This document shows, piece after piece, positions 19,897-28,319 of a DNA stretch of 33,265 bases. The first letter of the stretch is position 1, and the number at the start of each line of letters is the position of its first letter. The notes beneath the pieces were generated by a model. It searched no databases. It was not told the DNA's origin and saw nothing but the letters and a program-made list of their open reading frames with translations. A program made the translations under genes and the position numbers. Location of the stretch: the NCBI GenBank assembly GCA_937928555.1, contig CALFWR010000103.1:1-33265 (forward strand), in the 5' to 3' direction. The stretch comes from an uncultured Pirellulaceae bacterium (GTDB lineage: Bacteria; Planctomycetota; Planctomycetia; Pirellulales; Pirellulaceae).

Positions 19897-20928
19897 GTGA
19901 CCACCAATCCAAGGCAGTACGCCGCGATAGGCCCGATCTCCGTGTTCCTTCCCGAACGCGTTGAGTCCAACGAAGTCCTTTCCGCCGACAACCCTCGCTG
20001 GGACATGGAACTGATCGCCTCCAAGACAGGCGTTTACAATCGGCACATCGCCGCAGAAAACGAAACGTCGTCGGACCTGGGCGTTGCGGCTTGCCGGAAA
20101 CTGTTCAAAGAACACGACGTCGATCCGGCTTCGATTGATTTTCTGCTTTTCTGTACGCAGACCCCCGACTACCCGCTGCCGACTTCGGCCTGCCTGATGC
20201 AATCGAAGTTGGGGCTTCCCACGCACTGCGGTGCCCTGGATTTTAATCTTGGTTGCAGCGCTTACCCTTACGGCCTCTCGCTGGCCGATGGCTTGGTTCA
20301 ATCCGGCGTTGCCAAACGAGTCCTGTTCGTCACCGGCGAGACGTATTCGAAACTGATCGACAAACACGATCGTAGCTTGCGGACGATTTTTGGCGACGCG
20401 GCAACCGCGACCCTGATCGAAGCCCACGACGAACCTTCAATTGTTGGCTACAAGTTTGGCACCGACGGTACCGGCGCGGGAATGCTTTGCGTTGACGGCG
20501 GTGGCTTTCGAAGTGAAAAAGAAAAATTTCAACCGGCAAAACGTCGCTGGAAAAGCAGCCTGTACATGGACGGTCCGGGCTTGATCAACTTCACGCTTTC
20601 AAAGGTCCCCGGTCTGGTCGATCAAGTCCTCTCCGATGCGGGCGCCAGCAGAGACGACGTTCAGCACTTTCTTGTTCACCAGGCGACATTCAAGATGCTG
20701 GACCTACTCCGCAAAAAAATGGACTGCAGCGAAGACCGCATGCCGCTGATGTTCCGAAACGTTGGCAACACGGTCTCTTGTACCATCCCGCTGTTGATCT
20801 CTCAGATGCGGGAGCAGCAGAAGTTTGACCCGCAGCAACTTAGTGTGATGATCGGATTTGGCGTCGGGCTATCCTGGTCCGCCTGCGCGTGGCGAGATGT
20901 TCTCGGTTCCAATGTCGTTTCCCGATAA
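19897..20928 (+). CDS. 3-oxoacyl-ACP synthase III (FabH-like ketoacyl synthase)
   Basis: A 343-aa thiolase-fold enzyme. I use the GTG at 19897 because AGGA lies a few bases upstream (GACAGGAATTTC); an ATG at 19881 is in another frame. The catalytic triad of FabH is visible: C120 in FNLGCSAYPYGL, H261 in FLVHQATFKML and N291 in RNVGNTVSCTIP. The usual GDAAT motif is at 167-171. The family condenses an acyl-CoA with malonyl-ACP to start fatty-acid or polyketide chains; some members act in specialised pathways. LLFCTQTPDYPLPTSACLMQ is typical. It may be a second FabH or a pathway-specific one, since no other fab genes are adjacent. acpS lies 1.4 kb downstream on the same strand, with trpS between. 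Confidence 0.85.
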   Translation: MTTNPRQYAAIGPISVFLPERVESNEVLSADNPRWDMELIASKTGVYNRHIAAENETSSDLGVAACRKLFKEHDVDPASIDFLLFCTQTPDYPLPTSACLMQSKLGLPTHCGALDFNLGCSAYPYGLSLADGLVQSGVAKRVLFVTGETYSKLIDKHDRSLRTIFGDAATATLIEAHDEPSIVGYKFGTDGTGAGMLCVDGGGFRSEKEKFQPAKRRWKSSLYMDGPGLINFTLSKVPGLVDQVLSDAGASRDDVQHFLVHQATFKMLDLLRKKMDCSEDRMPLMFRNVGNTVSCTIPLLISQMREQQKFDPQQLSVMIGFGVGLSWSACAWRDVLGSNVVSR

Positions 20929-20931
20929 AAG

Positions 20932-21055
20932 GTCAAAACAGAACACCGTTCCCCGAGAGTTTCGCACGCCAGTCAAAATCAGAACCCCCTCCCACTGGGA
21001 GGATCGGACGCCAGTCAAAAACAGAACACCCTCCCACTGGGAGGGTCGGACGCGG
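20932..21055. repeat. ~41-bp tandem repeat, three copies, with hairpin core
   Basis: Units begin GTCAAAA at 20932, 20972 and 21014. The last two carry the hairpin CCTCCC-ACT-GGGAGG (20988-21002) and ACCCTCCC-ACT-GGGAGGGT (21028-21046). The first is degenerate. The array starts three bases after the FabH-like stop and ends about 85 bases before trpS. There is no T-run, so termination is uncertain. Confidence 0.8.
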
Positions 21056-21139
21056 TAGCGGCCGGGGAGGGCCCAACCCACCCAACCCTGAGCCACACAA
21101 CATCGGATCAACCTCACACTTCACACTGAACATTTCAAA

Positions 21140-22111
21140 ATGCGCGTTCTTTCCGGAATCCAACCAACCGGCCGGCCTCACTGGGGCAACTGGTTCGGAG
21201 CCATCCAACAGTACATCGCTCTCCAAGACGAAGACGAAGCCTACTACTTTGTCGCCAATCTTCACGCGCTCAACACGATTCGCGATGGAACGCAGCTTTA
21301 TCAGAACTCGATCGACACGACTCTGGACATGCTGGCCTTGGGGCTTGATCCGGAAAAAGCCACGCTGTTTCTGCAATCCGATGTCCCGGAAGTCTCCGAA
21401 CTGTGCTGGATCTTGATGTCCGGAACCCCAATGGGATTGCTGGAACGCTGCGTTTCCTACAAGGACAAAATCGCCAAAGGCCTTCCTGTGGTGACCGGAT
21501 TGTTCACCTACCCGGTCCTGCAGGCTGCCGACATCCTCGCCTATGACTCCAACATCGTTCCCGTTGGTGCCGACCAAAAACAACACATCGAAGTCTGCCG
21601 CGATATCGCAGGGGCCTTCAACCATCAGTACGGCGAAGTTTTCGTGCTGCCCGAATCCCGGGTGCTTGATTCGAGCGCCAAAGTCCCCGGCACTGATGGC
21701 GAGAAAATGTCCAAGAGCTACGGGAACTTTATCGAGGTCTTCGAAGCAGAAAAATCAGCCCGCAAAAAGGTAATGCGAATCGCAACCGACTCGCGGCCCA
21801 TGGAAGACCCCAAGGATCCCGAGACCGATCATCTCTATCGTTTATTCTCTCTGTTCGCCGACGACGACGCGAAAAAAGAAATGGCAGACATGTACCGAAA
21901 AGGTGGCTTTGGTTATGGAGACGTCAAAAAAGCACTTGCTCAGGCGGCCGAAGACTACTTCGCTCAGCCTCGCGAAAGACGCCGCGAGCTCGAATCGAAC
22001 CCCGATCACGTTTTGGAAATACTCCACGAGGGTGCCAAAAAGGCCCGTGCCAAAGCCTCCGAAGTTCTTCGCCGGGCACAGGAAGCATGCGGGCTCAAAG
22101 CTCCCAAGTAA
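21140..22111 (+). CDS. trpS: Tryptophanyl-tRNA synthetase
   Basis: A 323-aa class Ic synthetase that charges tRNA-Trp. The start [22 protein letters not shown] contains the family form of the HIGH motif (PHWGN). KMSKS is [12 protein letters not shown]. Other family landmarks are [40 protein letters not shown] and [14 protein letters not shown]. Length is normal for bacterial TrpRS. It follows the 41-bp repeat array; no attenuator or T-box structure was recognised in its leader. Confidence 0.96.
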   Translation: MRVLSGIQPTGRPHWGNWFGAIQQYIALQDEDEAYYFVANLHALNTIRDGTQLYQNSIDTTLDMLALGLDPEKATLFLQSDVPEVSELCWILMSGTPMGLLERCVSYKDKIAKGLPVVTGLFTYPVLQAADILAYDSNIVPVGADQKQHIEVCRDIAGAFNHQYGEVFVLPESRVLDSSAKVPGTDGEKMSKSYGNFIEVFEAEKSARKKVMRIATDSRPMEDPKDPETDHLYRLFSLFADDDAKKEMADMYRKGGFGYGDVKKALAQAAEDYFAQPRERRRELESNPDHVLEILHEGAKKARAKASEVLRRAQEACGLKAPK

Positions 22112-22301
22112 ACCGGAATTATTCACGACGACGAGCGTTGATTGCCGTTTGAGTCACGCCAGACGTACCCCACAGCAGGAGCGCCTCCGGGATTTCGGTT
22201 CGCCTCGCTGATGAAGTCCAAAACGGGCTTGGCTTTCTGCTGATATCGGAATCATCAGGTAAACTGAAAGTCACGCCCACGCCTCGTGAATAATCCGGGG
22301 T
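22112..22301. repeat. Intergenic segment bounded by inverted TTATTCACGA-type repeats
   Basis: At 22113-22129 lies CCGGAATTATTCACGAC. At 22273-22301 lies the inverse form (CTCGTGAATAATCCGG plus flanks). The second copy is identical over 29 bases to the complement of 33123-33151. The 190-bp interval could be a small non-autonomous element or two repeat halves. It begins at the trpS stop and ends about 60 bases before acpS. Confidence 0.55.
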
Positions 22302-22363
22302 AAAATGGAAACCGCGATCAACCCTGCACAAAAGAAACCACACTGAACACCGAACCTCCCATC

Positions 22364-22762
22364 CTGTCCAACAACGTCATCGGCATTGGCACCGACATCG
22401 TGGAATGTGCGCGCATCGAAGAGATGATCAAAAAGCACAACGACCTGTTTCTTGAACGCGTCTACACGCCGTGGGAACTCGACTACTGCCAGGGTCGCCG
22501 GTCATGCATCCAGCACTATGCCGGCAGGTGGGCGGCCAAGGAAGCCATTCTCAAATCGATGGGCACCGGTTGGGCCAAAGGAATCCAATGGACCGATATC
22601 GAGATCATCAATGAGATGGGCGGCAAGCCATCGGTTCACCTGCACAATGCGGCTCGCCAGTGGTGCGACAAGCTGGGCATCAGCGATATTTTGATCAGCA
22701 TCTCGCACTGCAACTCATTCGCGACGGCCTTTGCCACCGCCATTTCAATTGAAACAAAATAG
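22364..22762 (+). CDS. acpS: Holo-[acyl-carrier-protein] synthase, non-standard start
   Basis: AcpS moves phosphopantetheine from CoA to a serine of acyl carrier protein. The family N-terminus VIGIGTDIVECARI is encoded from 22376, including the Asp of TDIVE that binds Mg. GRWAAKEAILKSMGTGW carries the catalytic Glu region, and ISISHCNSFATAFA closes the fold. Between the upstream TAA (22301-22303) and the internal GTG at 22400 this frame has no ATG, GTG or TTG. Starting at 22400 would delete GIGTDI and the Mg-binding Asp. I therefore place the start at CTG 22364 as the most reasonable choice; CTG 22343 or an ATC near 22379 are alternatives. A DUF4380-like gene starts 18 bases after the stop, suggesting an operon. 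Confidence 0.85.
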   Translation: MSNNVIGIGTDIVECARIEEMIKKHNDLFLERVYTPWELDYCQGRRSCIQHYAGRWAAKEAILKSMGTGWAKGIQWTDIEIINEMGGKPSVHLHNAARQWCDKLGISDILISISHCNSFATAFATAISIETK

Positions 22763-22780
22763 ACTCCCGGCGGGCCAACC

Positions 22781-23794
22781 ATGATCCGTGCCAAACTGCT
22801 TCTCTCCTGCCTCTCTCTGATCATCATGGCTCCCCCCCAAGAAAAACCACGCCAGGCCCCTGCCATTCCCGAAGGCATCAGTCGGTCGGACGTTGGGTGC
22901 TACAAAGATTGCCTGACCATCAGCAATCAGGTCGCCAAAGTCGTCACTTGTGAACGCGGCGGGCGGATCCTCGTCTACCAGCGCGATGATAAAAACATTC
23001 TGTTCCTACGCGACGAAAGCAACTGGGATCCCAATGGCAAGGGACTGGCGAAGCAACTTTCAGGTGGACGTTTTGACATCGGCCCGGAGCAAATTCAATC
23101 CCGAGGCGATTTGCTTTGGAATGGTGACTGGAACGCCACTGCCACGGCACCGCGTCAGATCACAATGACCAGCCAGGTCGATCCCGATTCGGGCTTGCAA
23201 GTCGTCCGCGTGTTTCAATTGGACGAATCAACTTCCCAGCTCACCATCACACAAAACGTCACCAACAAAGGCCGCGATACGGTGCGGCAGTGTTACTGGA
23301 GCCGTACTCTGGCGGTTCATGGCGGTGTGGCCATCGTGCCCTGCGATGCTACCCGTTCCTTGATGCCGAATCTTTATTGTATGGCACCCAACGGCAAAAC
23401 ACTGAACGTTCGCCCGGAAGATCCCGCCGTTCGCCACGTGGATGATTTTTTGGTTATTGATGGCCCGCCAGAATTTGCCAAACTGGGCATGGACTCGGTC
23501 AAGGGCTGGGTCGCCTACCAGTCGCCGCATGATCAACTGTTGTTGAAGAAGTATCCCGTCTTCGATGTCGGTCAGTATGGTGATCTGGCCGGCTACAACC
23601 TTTCGATTTGGTACCCGAACAAAGACAGGCTGGCGGCTTGCGAAGTCGAGCCGATCGGGCCGACGAAGACTTTACAGCCTGGTGAATCCGATTCCTTCAC
23701 CGTCCAGTGGTGGCTGCTTTCCCGCAAGTTCCCCAAGTCCGGCACCGTCGATCCACACGCGGTCGAAAAGTTCGTCGCGCCCATGCTCAAGTAG
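22781..23794 (+). CDS. DUF4380-like protein (aldose-epimerase fold)
   Basis: A 337-aa protein beginning MIRAKLLLSCLSLIIMA, a possible signal peptide. The body looks like the galactose-mutarotase-fold DUF4380 proteins: an early GRILVYQRDDKNILF strand, GPEQIQSRGDLLWNGDW, a central LTITQNVTNKGRDTVRQCYWSRT and a late YNLSIWYPNKDRLAACEVEPIGP with LQPGESDSFTVQWWLL. No activity can be assigned; a role on carbohydrates outside the cytoplasm is an inference from the fold. The stop codon TAG lies inside the GTAG head of a truncated REP-like repeat, so the repeat has inserted at, or created, the end of this gene. Confidence 0.65.
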   Translation: MIRAKLLLSCLSLIIMAPPQEKPRQAPAIPEGISRSDVGCYKDCLTISNQVAKVVTCERGGRILVYQRDDKNILFLRDESNWDPNGKGLAKQLSGGRFDIGPEQIQSRGDLLWNGDWNATATAPRQITMTSQVDPDSGLQVVRVFQLDESTSQLTITQNVTNKGRDTVRQCYWSRTLAVHGGVAIVPCDATRSLMPNLYCMAPNGKTLNVRPEDPAVRHVDDFLVIDGPPEFAKLGMDSVKGWVAYQSPHDQLLLKKYPVFDVGQYGDLAGYNLSIWYPNKDRLAACEVEPIGPTKTLQPGESDSFTVQWWLLSRKFPKSGTVDPHAVEKFVAPMLK

Positions 23795-23811
23795 GGCCGG
23801 TTCCCACACAA

Positions 23812-23955
23812 GTAGGGCCGGTTCCCACCGGCCGTCTCGCGGCAACCATTGGTTCGAATCTGCAAATCTCGGAACCCTAAATCTCGAACTCCCCTTTTCG
23901 CCATTGGCGTCTGGAAAATGCCGACTCAAACACGGCCGGTGGGAACCGGCCCTAC
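23812..23955. repeat. BIME-like element A
   Basis: Perfect 24-bp inverted ends at 23812-23835 and 23932-23955 around a 96-bp centre. Each end is itself a hairpin (7-bp stem, TCCC or GGGA loop) with GTAG at its outer foot. The centre holds two copies of a 15-bp AAATCTCGRAACCCT-like unit. Confidence 0.9.
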
Positions 23956-24040
23956 GCCTCATTCCAACCGAGCCCCGCATCCTGCCAAGCAATTCGCCAT
24001 GATCGATTTCGTGGATTCCCACGCAACCGTCCCCACCCAA

Positions 24041-24186
24041 GTAGGGCCGGTTCCCACCGGCCGTCCTCACGGCAACCATTGGTTCGAATCTGCAAATCTC
24101 GAAACCCTAAATCTCGAACTCCTCTCTTCGCCATTGGCGTCTGGAAAAGGCCAGGCTCAAACACGGCCGGTGGGAACCGGCCCTAC
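24041..24186. repeat. BIME-like element B
   Basis: Same structure as element A: perfect 24-bp inverted ends at 24041-24064 and 24163-24186, centre 98 bp. Its left end lies exactly 229 bp after that of A. Confidence 0.9.
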
Positions 24187-24355
24187 GCCTCATTCCAATC
24201 GAGCCCCACATCCTTGCCAAGCCATCCGCCATGATCGACCATCGTGGATTTCTGCGCAGCCGGCCCTACGCCTCATTCCAACCGATCCCCGCATCCTTGC
24301 CAAGCAATGCGACGTCATCGGCTTCGTGGATTTCTGCGCAACCGTCCTCACCCAA

Positions 24356-24529
24356 GTAGGGCCGGTTCCCACCGGCCGTCTCGCGGCAACCATTGGTTCG
24401 AATCTGCAAATCTCGAAACCCTAAATCTCGAAACCCTAAATCTCGAAACCCTAAATCTCGAACTCCCCTCTTTCCATTGGCGTCTGGAAAAGGCTAGGCT
24501 CAAACACGGCCGGTGGGAACCGGCCCTAC
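24356..24529. repeat. BIME-like element D, with expanded 15-bp internal repeat
   Basis: Perfect 24-bp inverted ends at 24356-24379 and 24506-24529. The centre is 126 bp because the 15-bp unit AAATCTCGAAACCCT is present about four times (24408-24467) instead of twice. Confidence 0.9.
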
Positions 24530-24600
24530 GCCTCATTCCAATCGAGCCCCACATCCTTGCCAAGCAATCCGCCATCATCGACCATCGTGGATCCGACATT

Positions 24601-24978
24601 TGCTCATTCACATTGAATCGTTCAACATCAAAGACCCGTAAAAGAGAAATACTTATTCAGAATTCCGGGCGATTTCGAAGGATTGCCCGACGCGGCAATT
24701 GTGTACCGTTTTCCCGCAGTACCGTGGCGTTGCCAGACTCGTTGGCAAAAACGTTTGAGCGAACAGGTACTTCGTGGCCAGAATCACAGGACTTTGGAGA
24801 ACTGTGTTCATATCCAGGAGCCATTGCGGTTCGCTAAAGGATACTCCTGACAGCTACCGGATTTCGGCGAATTCAGCTACGTTTTTCAATCCGGCTAGGT
24901 TTTTCGGGTGCGGTCATATTTTTCAGCCTGCTGCATTCAATCCGTCCGCGAACTCGCTACCAATGACTCGACAACAAA
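24601..24978. other. Upstream region of the RND exporter gene
   Basis: About 380 bases between the repeat array and the exporter. No open frame with family character, no clear ribosome site and no structured RNA were recognised. It presumably holds the promoter of the exporter operon. Confidence 0.35.
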
Positions 24979-27240
24979 ATGCTTGACCGATTTAGCCGTG
25001 CAACTCAGTGGATTGTCAACAAGCCGTGGCTGACGGTTCTGCTATTGGCTGCGATCACAACGATCGCTTGCATTGGTCATTTCTCGCCTACAACGATCAC
25101 GGGGCTGTTTCAGGAGAAAGCTGAATCGCCAAACAACAGCCTGCCTCCGGCGCTGCGTGGCGAAACGCGGCCAGCGGTGGACTCGTTTGCCTTTGGCGGG
25201 CAAGCGATCATGGTTGTCCAGTCGGATGGCTTTTTCACACCCGCAGGCGCGGTGGCCATGCAGGATGTCGTTGAAAAACTGCGCGAAACGGACTTTGTCT
25301 CTCGCGTGACGTGGATCGAAGACGTCCCGCCGCTGAACCTGTTTGGCTTGCCCGAACCGACGTTCCCCAACCCAACCGCATCGAAGAACCTGTTCGAGAA
25401 AGCCAAACAAAAAGCGCTAAACAACCCGTTCCTCAATGGCCAGCTACTGTCTCGTGATGCAAAGACGATGCTGCTGATGGTTGACTACGATTTCCTGTAC
25501 GTTAGCGATGACAGCGATTGCGTGGAAGGCTTGCTTGCGGTCGCCAGAGACGCGGCACAGGAGCACTCTGATGTTGGCATTACCTTTGGCGTGACCGGCA
25601 ACGTGCCGATCTTTTTGAACCTGATGCAGCGAAGCGAAGCCAACACTTTCTTTTACCAACTGGTTGGCTATAGCGTTATTTTCCTGATGAGTGTGGTTCT
25701 GTTTCGCGGACTGGTTTCAGTTTTCGTGCTGGGGGTGGCTCCGGCGTTGGGTGTGTTCTGGACGCTCGGGTTTGTGAACTTTTTGGGCTATGGCAGCAAC
25801 CCCTTCATCGATGTAATTCTGCCGGTGCTGGTAAGTTTGGTAGGACTGACCGACGGCGTGCACTTGATGGTGCAGATCCGCAAGCTTCGCAGCCAAGGCC
25901 TGGAGCCGCTTGCGGCCGCTCGCGCAGGGCTGTCCCAGGTCGGGCTGGCCTGCGCACTGACCAGCTTGACAACCGCGATCGGGTTCGGTTCTCTGGCGTT
26001 GGCAAGGCATGAGTTTGTTCAACAGTTCGGCTACAGCTGCGTGATCGGCGTGACGTGTACCTTTGTCGCGGTGATCACGGTGATTCCATTGGCGTGTTCG
26101 ACGTGGCTTGGAAAGTACGTCAACATTGGCAAGAAACCCGGACTTGTTGAAAAAAATCTGGGGCGAGTGTCGGGCGTCATCAATTGGGTATTGCCGCAGA
26201 AGAAATGGGTTTCCGTTGTGGCGATTGCGACAACGATCTTTCTTGTTGGTCTTTGTTCGACACTGCGACCCGACGAACGGCTGAGTGCTTCTTTGCCGAC
26301 CGAAAGCGAAGCCTACCGTTCACTGCTGACCCTGGACGAAGCCATGGACGGGTTGGAGCGGGGCGATGCGTATATCCGTTGGACCGATCAGATAGAATCG
26401 GATTCGCCAGAGGTGATGCATGTCGTCACCAAAGTGGATCAACTTCTGGCCGAAGAGCCATTGATCGGCCATCCCGTTTCGATCCGTAATCTTGTCGAAT
26501 CCTTACCCGGTGACGCACCACCGGAAGAGCGAATGTCGATGCTGGATCTGATGTTGCCTCCGTTCAAGCGTGCGTTTTACGAACCCGAAAGACGTACCGC
26601 CAAAGTCAACTTTCATGTACGCGATCTTGGGATTGCCAAGTACAACGGGCCGTTCACCCGGGTCATTGAAGGGCTGAAGGAGATCGAAAAAGAGCATCCT
26701 GAGTTTACCCTTGGGCTCTCAGGCAACGCCTACTATCGCTGGGAGAACGTTTTCAAAATTGTCGTGGACCTCGCGCTCAGCCTCGGGACAGCCTCGTTAA
26801 TTATTTTCGTTGTGTTGTCGCTGGTCTACCGTTCGCTGCGAATTGGGCTGATCAGTTTTGTTCCGAACCTGTTCCCACTGGCGTTCGCCGGATTATTTCT
26901 GGTGCTCACCGGCACGCCACTGGAAGTCACCGCCGTGTGCGCATTTACCGTCTGTTTGGGGATCGCGGTCGATGATACGATTCACTTTCTCACCCGATTC
27001 GAAGAAGAACGCGAAGACGGAAAAGACAAAGACGACGCGATTCGGAGTGCCTTTACGGGAGTCGGAACGGCCCTGATTATGACCACGATCGTGCTGATGG
27101 CCGGCTTGGGTACAGTGCTATTCAGTGATTCGCGTGAACACTTTATCTTTGCGGCGATGGGAATCATCACAATCGGTTCGGCCCTGTTCGCAGACATGGT
27201 TTTCCTTCCCGCTATGCTGTCGTGGTTTATCAAAAAATGA
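24979..27240 (+). CDS. RND/MMPL superfamily exporter
   Basis: A 753-aa inner-membrane protein. The layout is that of a COG1033-type RND exporter: one N-terminal transmembrane helix (about 14-33), a periplasmic loop, a block of five helices (about 225-380), a seventh helix near 413-430, a second periplasmic loop and a last block of five (about 590-750). Signature segments are GLTDGVHLMVQIRKLRSQG (near 288) and AVDDTIHFLTRFEEER (near 663), with the acidic residues expected for proton coupling, and TSLTTAIGFGSLAL. The family moves lipids, sterols or other hydrophobic molecules; the cargo is not clear. The next gene starts inside its stop codon (ATGA), so the ATP-grasp protein is probably made together with it. 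No membrane fusion protein or outer-membrane channel gene is adjacent. Confidence 0.88.
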   Translation: MLDRFSRATQWIVNKPWLTVLLLAAITTIACIGHFSPTTITGLFQEKAESPNNSLPPALRGETRPAVDSFAFGGQAIMVVQSDGFFTPAGAVAMQDVVEKLRETDFVSRVTWIEDVPPLNLFGLPEPTFPNPTASKNLFEKAKQKALNNPFLNGQLLSRDAKTMLLMVDYDFLYVSDDSDCVEGLLAVARDAAQEHSDVGITFGVTGNVPIFLNLMQRSEANTFFYQLVGYSVIFLMSVVLFRGLVSVFVLGVAPALGVFWTLGFVNFLGYGSNPFIDVILPVLVSLVGLTDGVHLMVQIRKLRSQGLEPLAAARAGLSQVGLACALTSLTTAIGFGSLALARHEFVQQFGYSCVIGVTCTFVAVITVIPLACSTWLGKYVNIGKKPGLVEKNLGRVSGVINWVLPQKKWVSVVAIATTIFLVGLCSTLRPDERLSASLPTESEAYRSLLTLDEAMDGLERGDAYIRWTDQIESDSPEVMHVVTKVDQLLAEEPLIGHPVSIRNLVESLPGDAPPEERMSMLDLMLPPFKRAFYEPERRTAKVNFHVRDLGIAKYNGPFTRVIEGLKEIEKEHPEFTLGLSGNAYYRWENVFKIVVDLALSLGTASLIIFVVLSLVYRSLRIGLISFVPNLFPLAFAGLFLVLTGTPLEVTAVCAFTVCLGIAVDDTIHFLTRFEEEREDGKDKDDAIRSAFTGVGTALIMTTIVLMAGLGTVLFSDSREHFIFAAMGIITIGSALFADMVFLPAMLSWFIKK

Positions 27241-28190
27241 AAGTTCTGGTTTTTGAATTCCTTGCCGGGGGAGGCGTCGCTGATCTCCACCCGCTCAATG
27301 AGACGCTCGCCGAGTTTTTGAAGCAGGGCAGCGCCATGCTCGAACCGTTCTGTAGCGACCTTTTGCAGCAAGGGCACGAGGTTATCGTTCCTGTTGATCC
27401 CAACACTGGCGTTCGACTGGATTCCGATGTCCAGACAGTTCAAGTCGATACCGAAAGCCAGATTTGCCCGGTGCTATGCAAACTTGCAGCGAATGTTGAT
27501 GTGATCGTGATTGTGGCACCGGAATCAGATGGTTGTCTGGAAGGACTGTTACAGACCCTTGCGGCGTGGTCGGACAAGCTATTCAGTCCCGATCTTGAGT
27601 TTGTCCGGCTGACGGGAGACAAATGGAGATGCTTTGAGCACCTTCGCGCCAACGAAGTACCCTGCCCGCCAACCTGGAAAATCGAATCGAAAGATCAACT
27701 GGCATCATTTCAATGGCCGGCCAATCGCCGCCTAGTGGCCAAGCCCGTTGCGGGAGCCGGAAGCGAAGGAGTTCGCGTCATCGAGAGCCTGGACGAAGTC
27801 TCGCAAAGAGCGAATCCGTTTTTGCTTCAGGATTATGTCGAAGGCCAGGCTGCCAGCGTGCTGGCGGCATCCGACGGAAAAGAAGTTACCTTGCTCGAAC
27901 CCGGTAGGCAGATTTTTGATGCCGATCCGATCGGCATTCATGTTCGCACCGAGTTCCCCTTGTCGGATCCGCATCGCGGCCGGGCGATTTCTTTGGCGCA
28001 GCGGGTTGTCGACTCGCTGCCCAACACCCGAGGTTATTTTGGCATGGACCTAGTGATCGGCGATCGCCAACAAGACGATGTGTTGATCGAAGTGAACCCG
28101 CGACTGACGACCTCGTACGGATTTCTCCGACAATGGAATCGAGCCCTCCTGGACGACGTCAATCGCATGTTCGGATCACTACCAAGCTGA
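27237..28190 (+). CDS. ATP-grasp domain ligase
   Basis: A 317-aa protein starting MKVLVFEFLAGGGV at 27237; its ATG overlaps the TGA of the RND gene. A start at 27222 would add five residues but lacks the coupling. ATP-grasp features are RLVAKPVAGAGSEGVRVIE (ATP lysine and glycine loop), FLLQDYVEGQAASVLA, and DVLIEVNPRLTTSYGFLRQW with the Mg-binding E-x-N-P-R. It resembles the COG1821 group, which includes tyramine-glutamate ligase MfnD and proteins linked to methanopterin-type C1 cofactors. Planctomycetes do carry such a C1 pathway, but no other gene of it is visible here, so this link is only a suggestion. Substrate unknown. Confidence 0.8.
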   Translation: MKVLVFEFLAGGGVADLHPLNETLAEFLKQGSAMLEPFCSDLLQQGHEVIVPVDPNTGVRLDSDVQTVQVDTESQICPVLCKLAANVDVIVIVAPESDGCLEGLLQTLAAWSDKLFSPDLEFVRLTGDKWRCFEHLRANEVPCPPTWKIESKDQLASFQWPANRRLVAKPVAGAGSEGVRVIESLDEVSQRANPFLLQDYVEGQAASVLAASDGKEVTLLEPGRQIFDADPIGIHVRTEFPLSDPHRGRAISLAQRVVDSLPNTRGYFGMDLVIGDRQQDDVLIEVNPRLTTSYGFLRQWNRALLDDVNRMFGSLPS

Positions 28191-28319
28191 TCAGGCAAAT
28201 CCGACTGCCGTCGCACAACTGCTCGGTCAAAGCTGGATTCCGGGTTCGCAAGGTTACGAAAGCCACCGCCAGATCATTTATTGCAAAAAAAAGCACGGAG
28301 AGAATCTATTTCAAATTCG

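Larger units (their letters stand above)
23791..24600. repeat. REP/BIME-like repeat array
   Basis: The array has three full inverted-pair elements (A, B, D), one truncated left end (23791-23807) and one truncated right end (24260-24269). Each is followed by a related flank of about 80-90 bp (start GCCTCATTCCAA), so A and B form a 229-bp tandem unit. The hairpin unit is GTAG followed by GGCCGGT-TCCC-ACCGGCC. Long frames through it are translations of repeats and are not called genes. Confidence 0.9.

Noticed and set aside
23845..23880. GGTTCGAATC resembling a tRNA T-arm inside each BIME centre
   Set aside because: The flanking bases do not form a T-stem and no acceptor or anticodon arm is present.
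23849..24837. Long plus-strand frames (about 190 codons each) in the repeat array
   Set aside because: They consist of translated REP elements and flanks; the same peptide phrases recur with each repeat.
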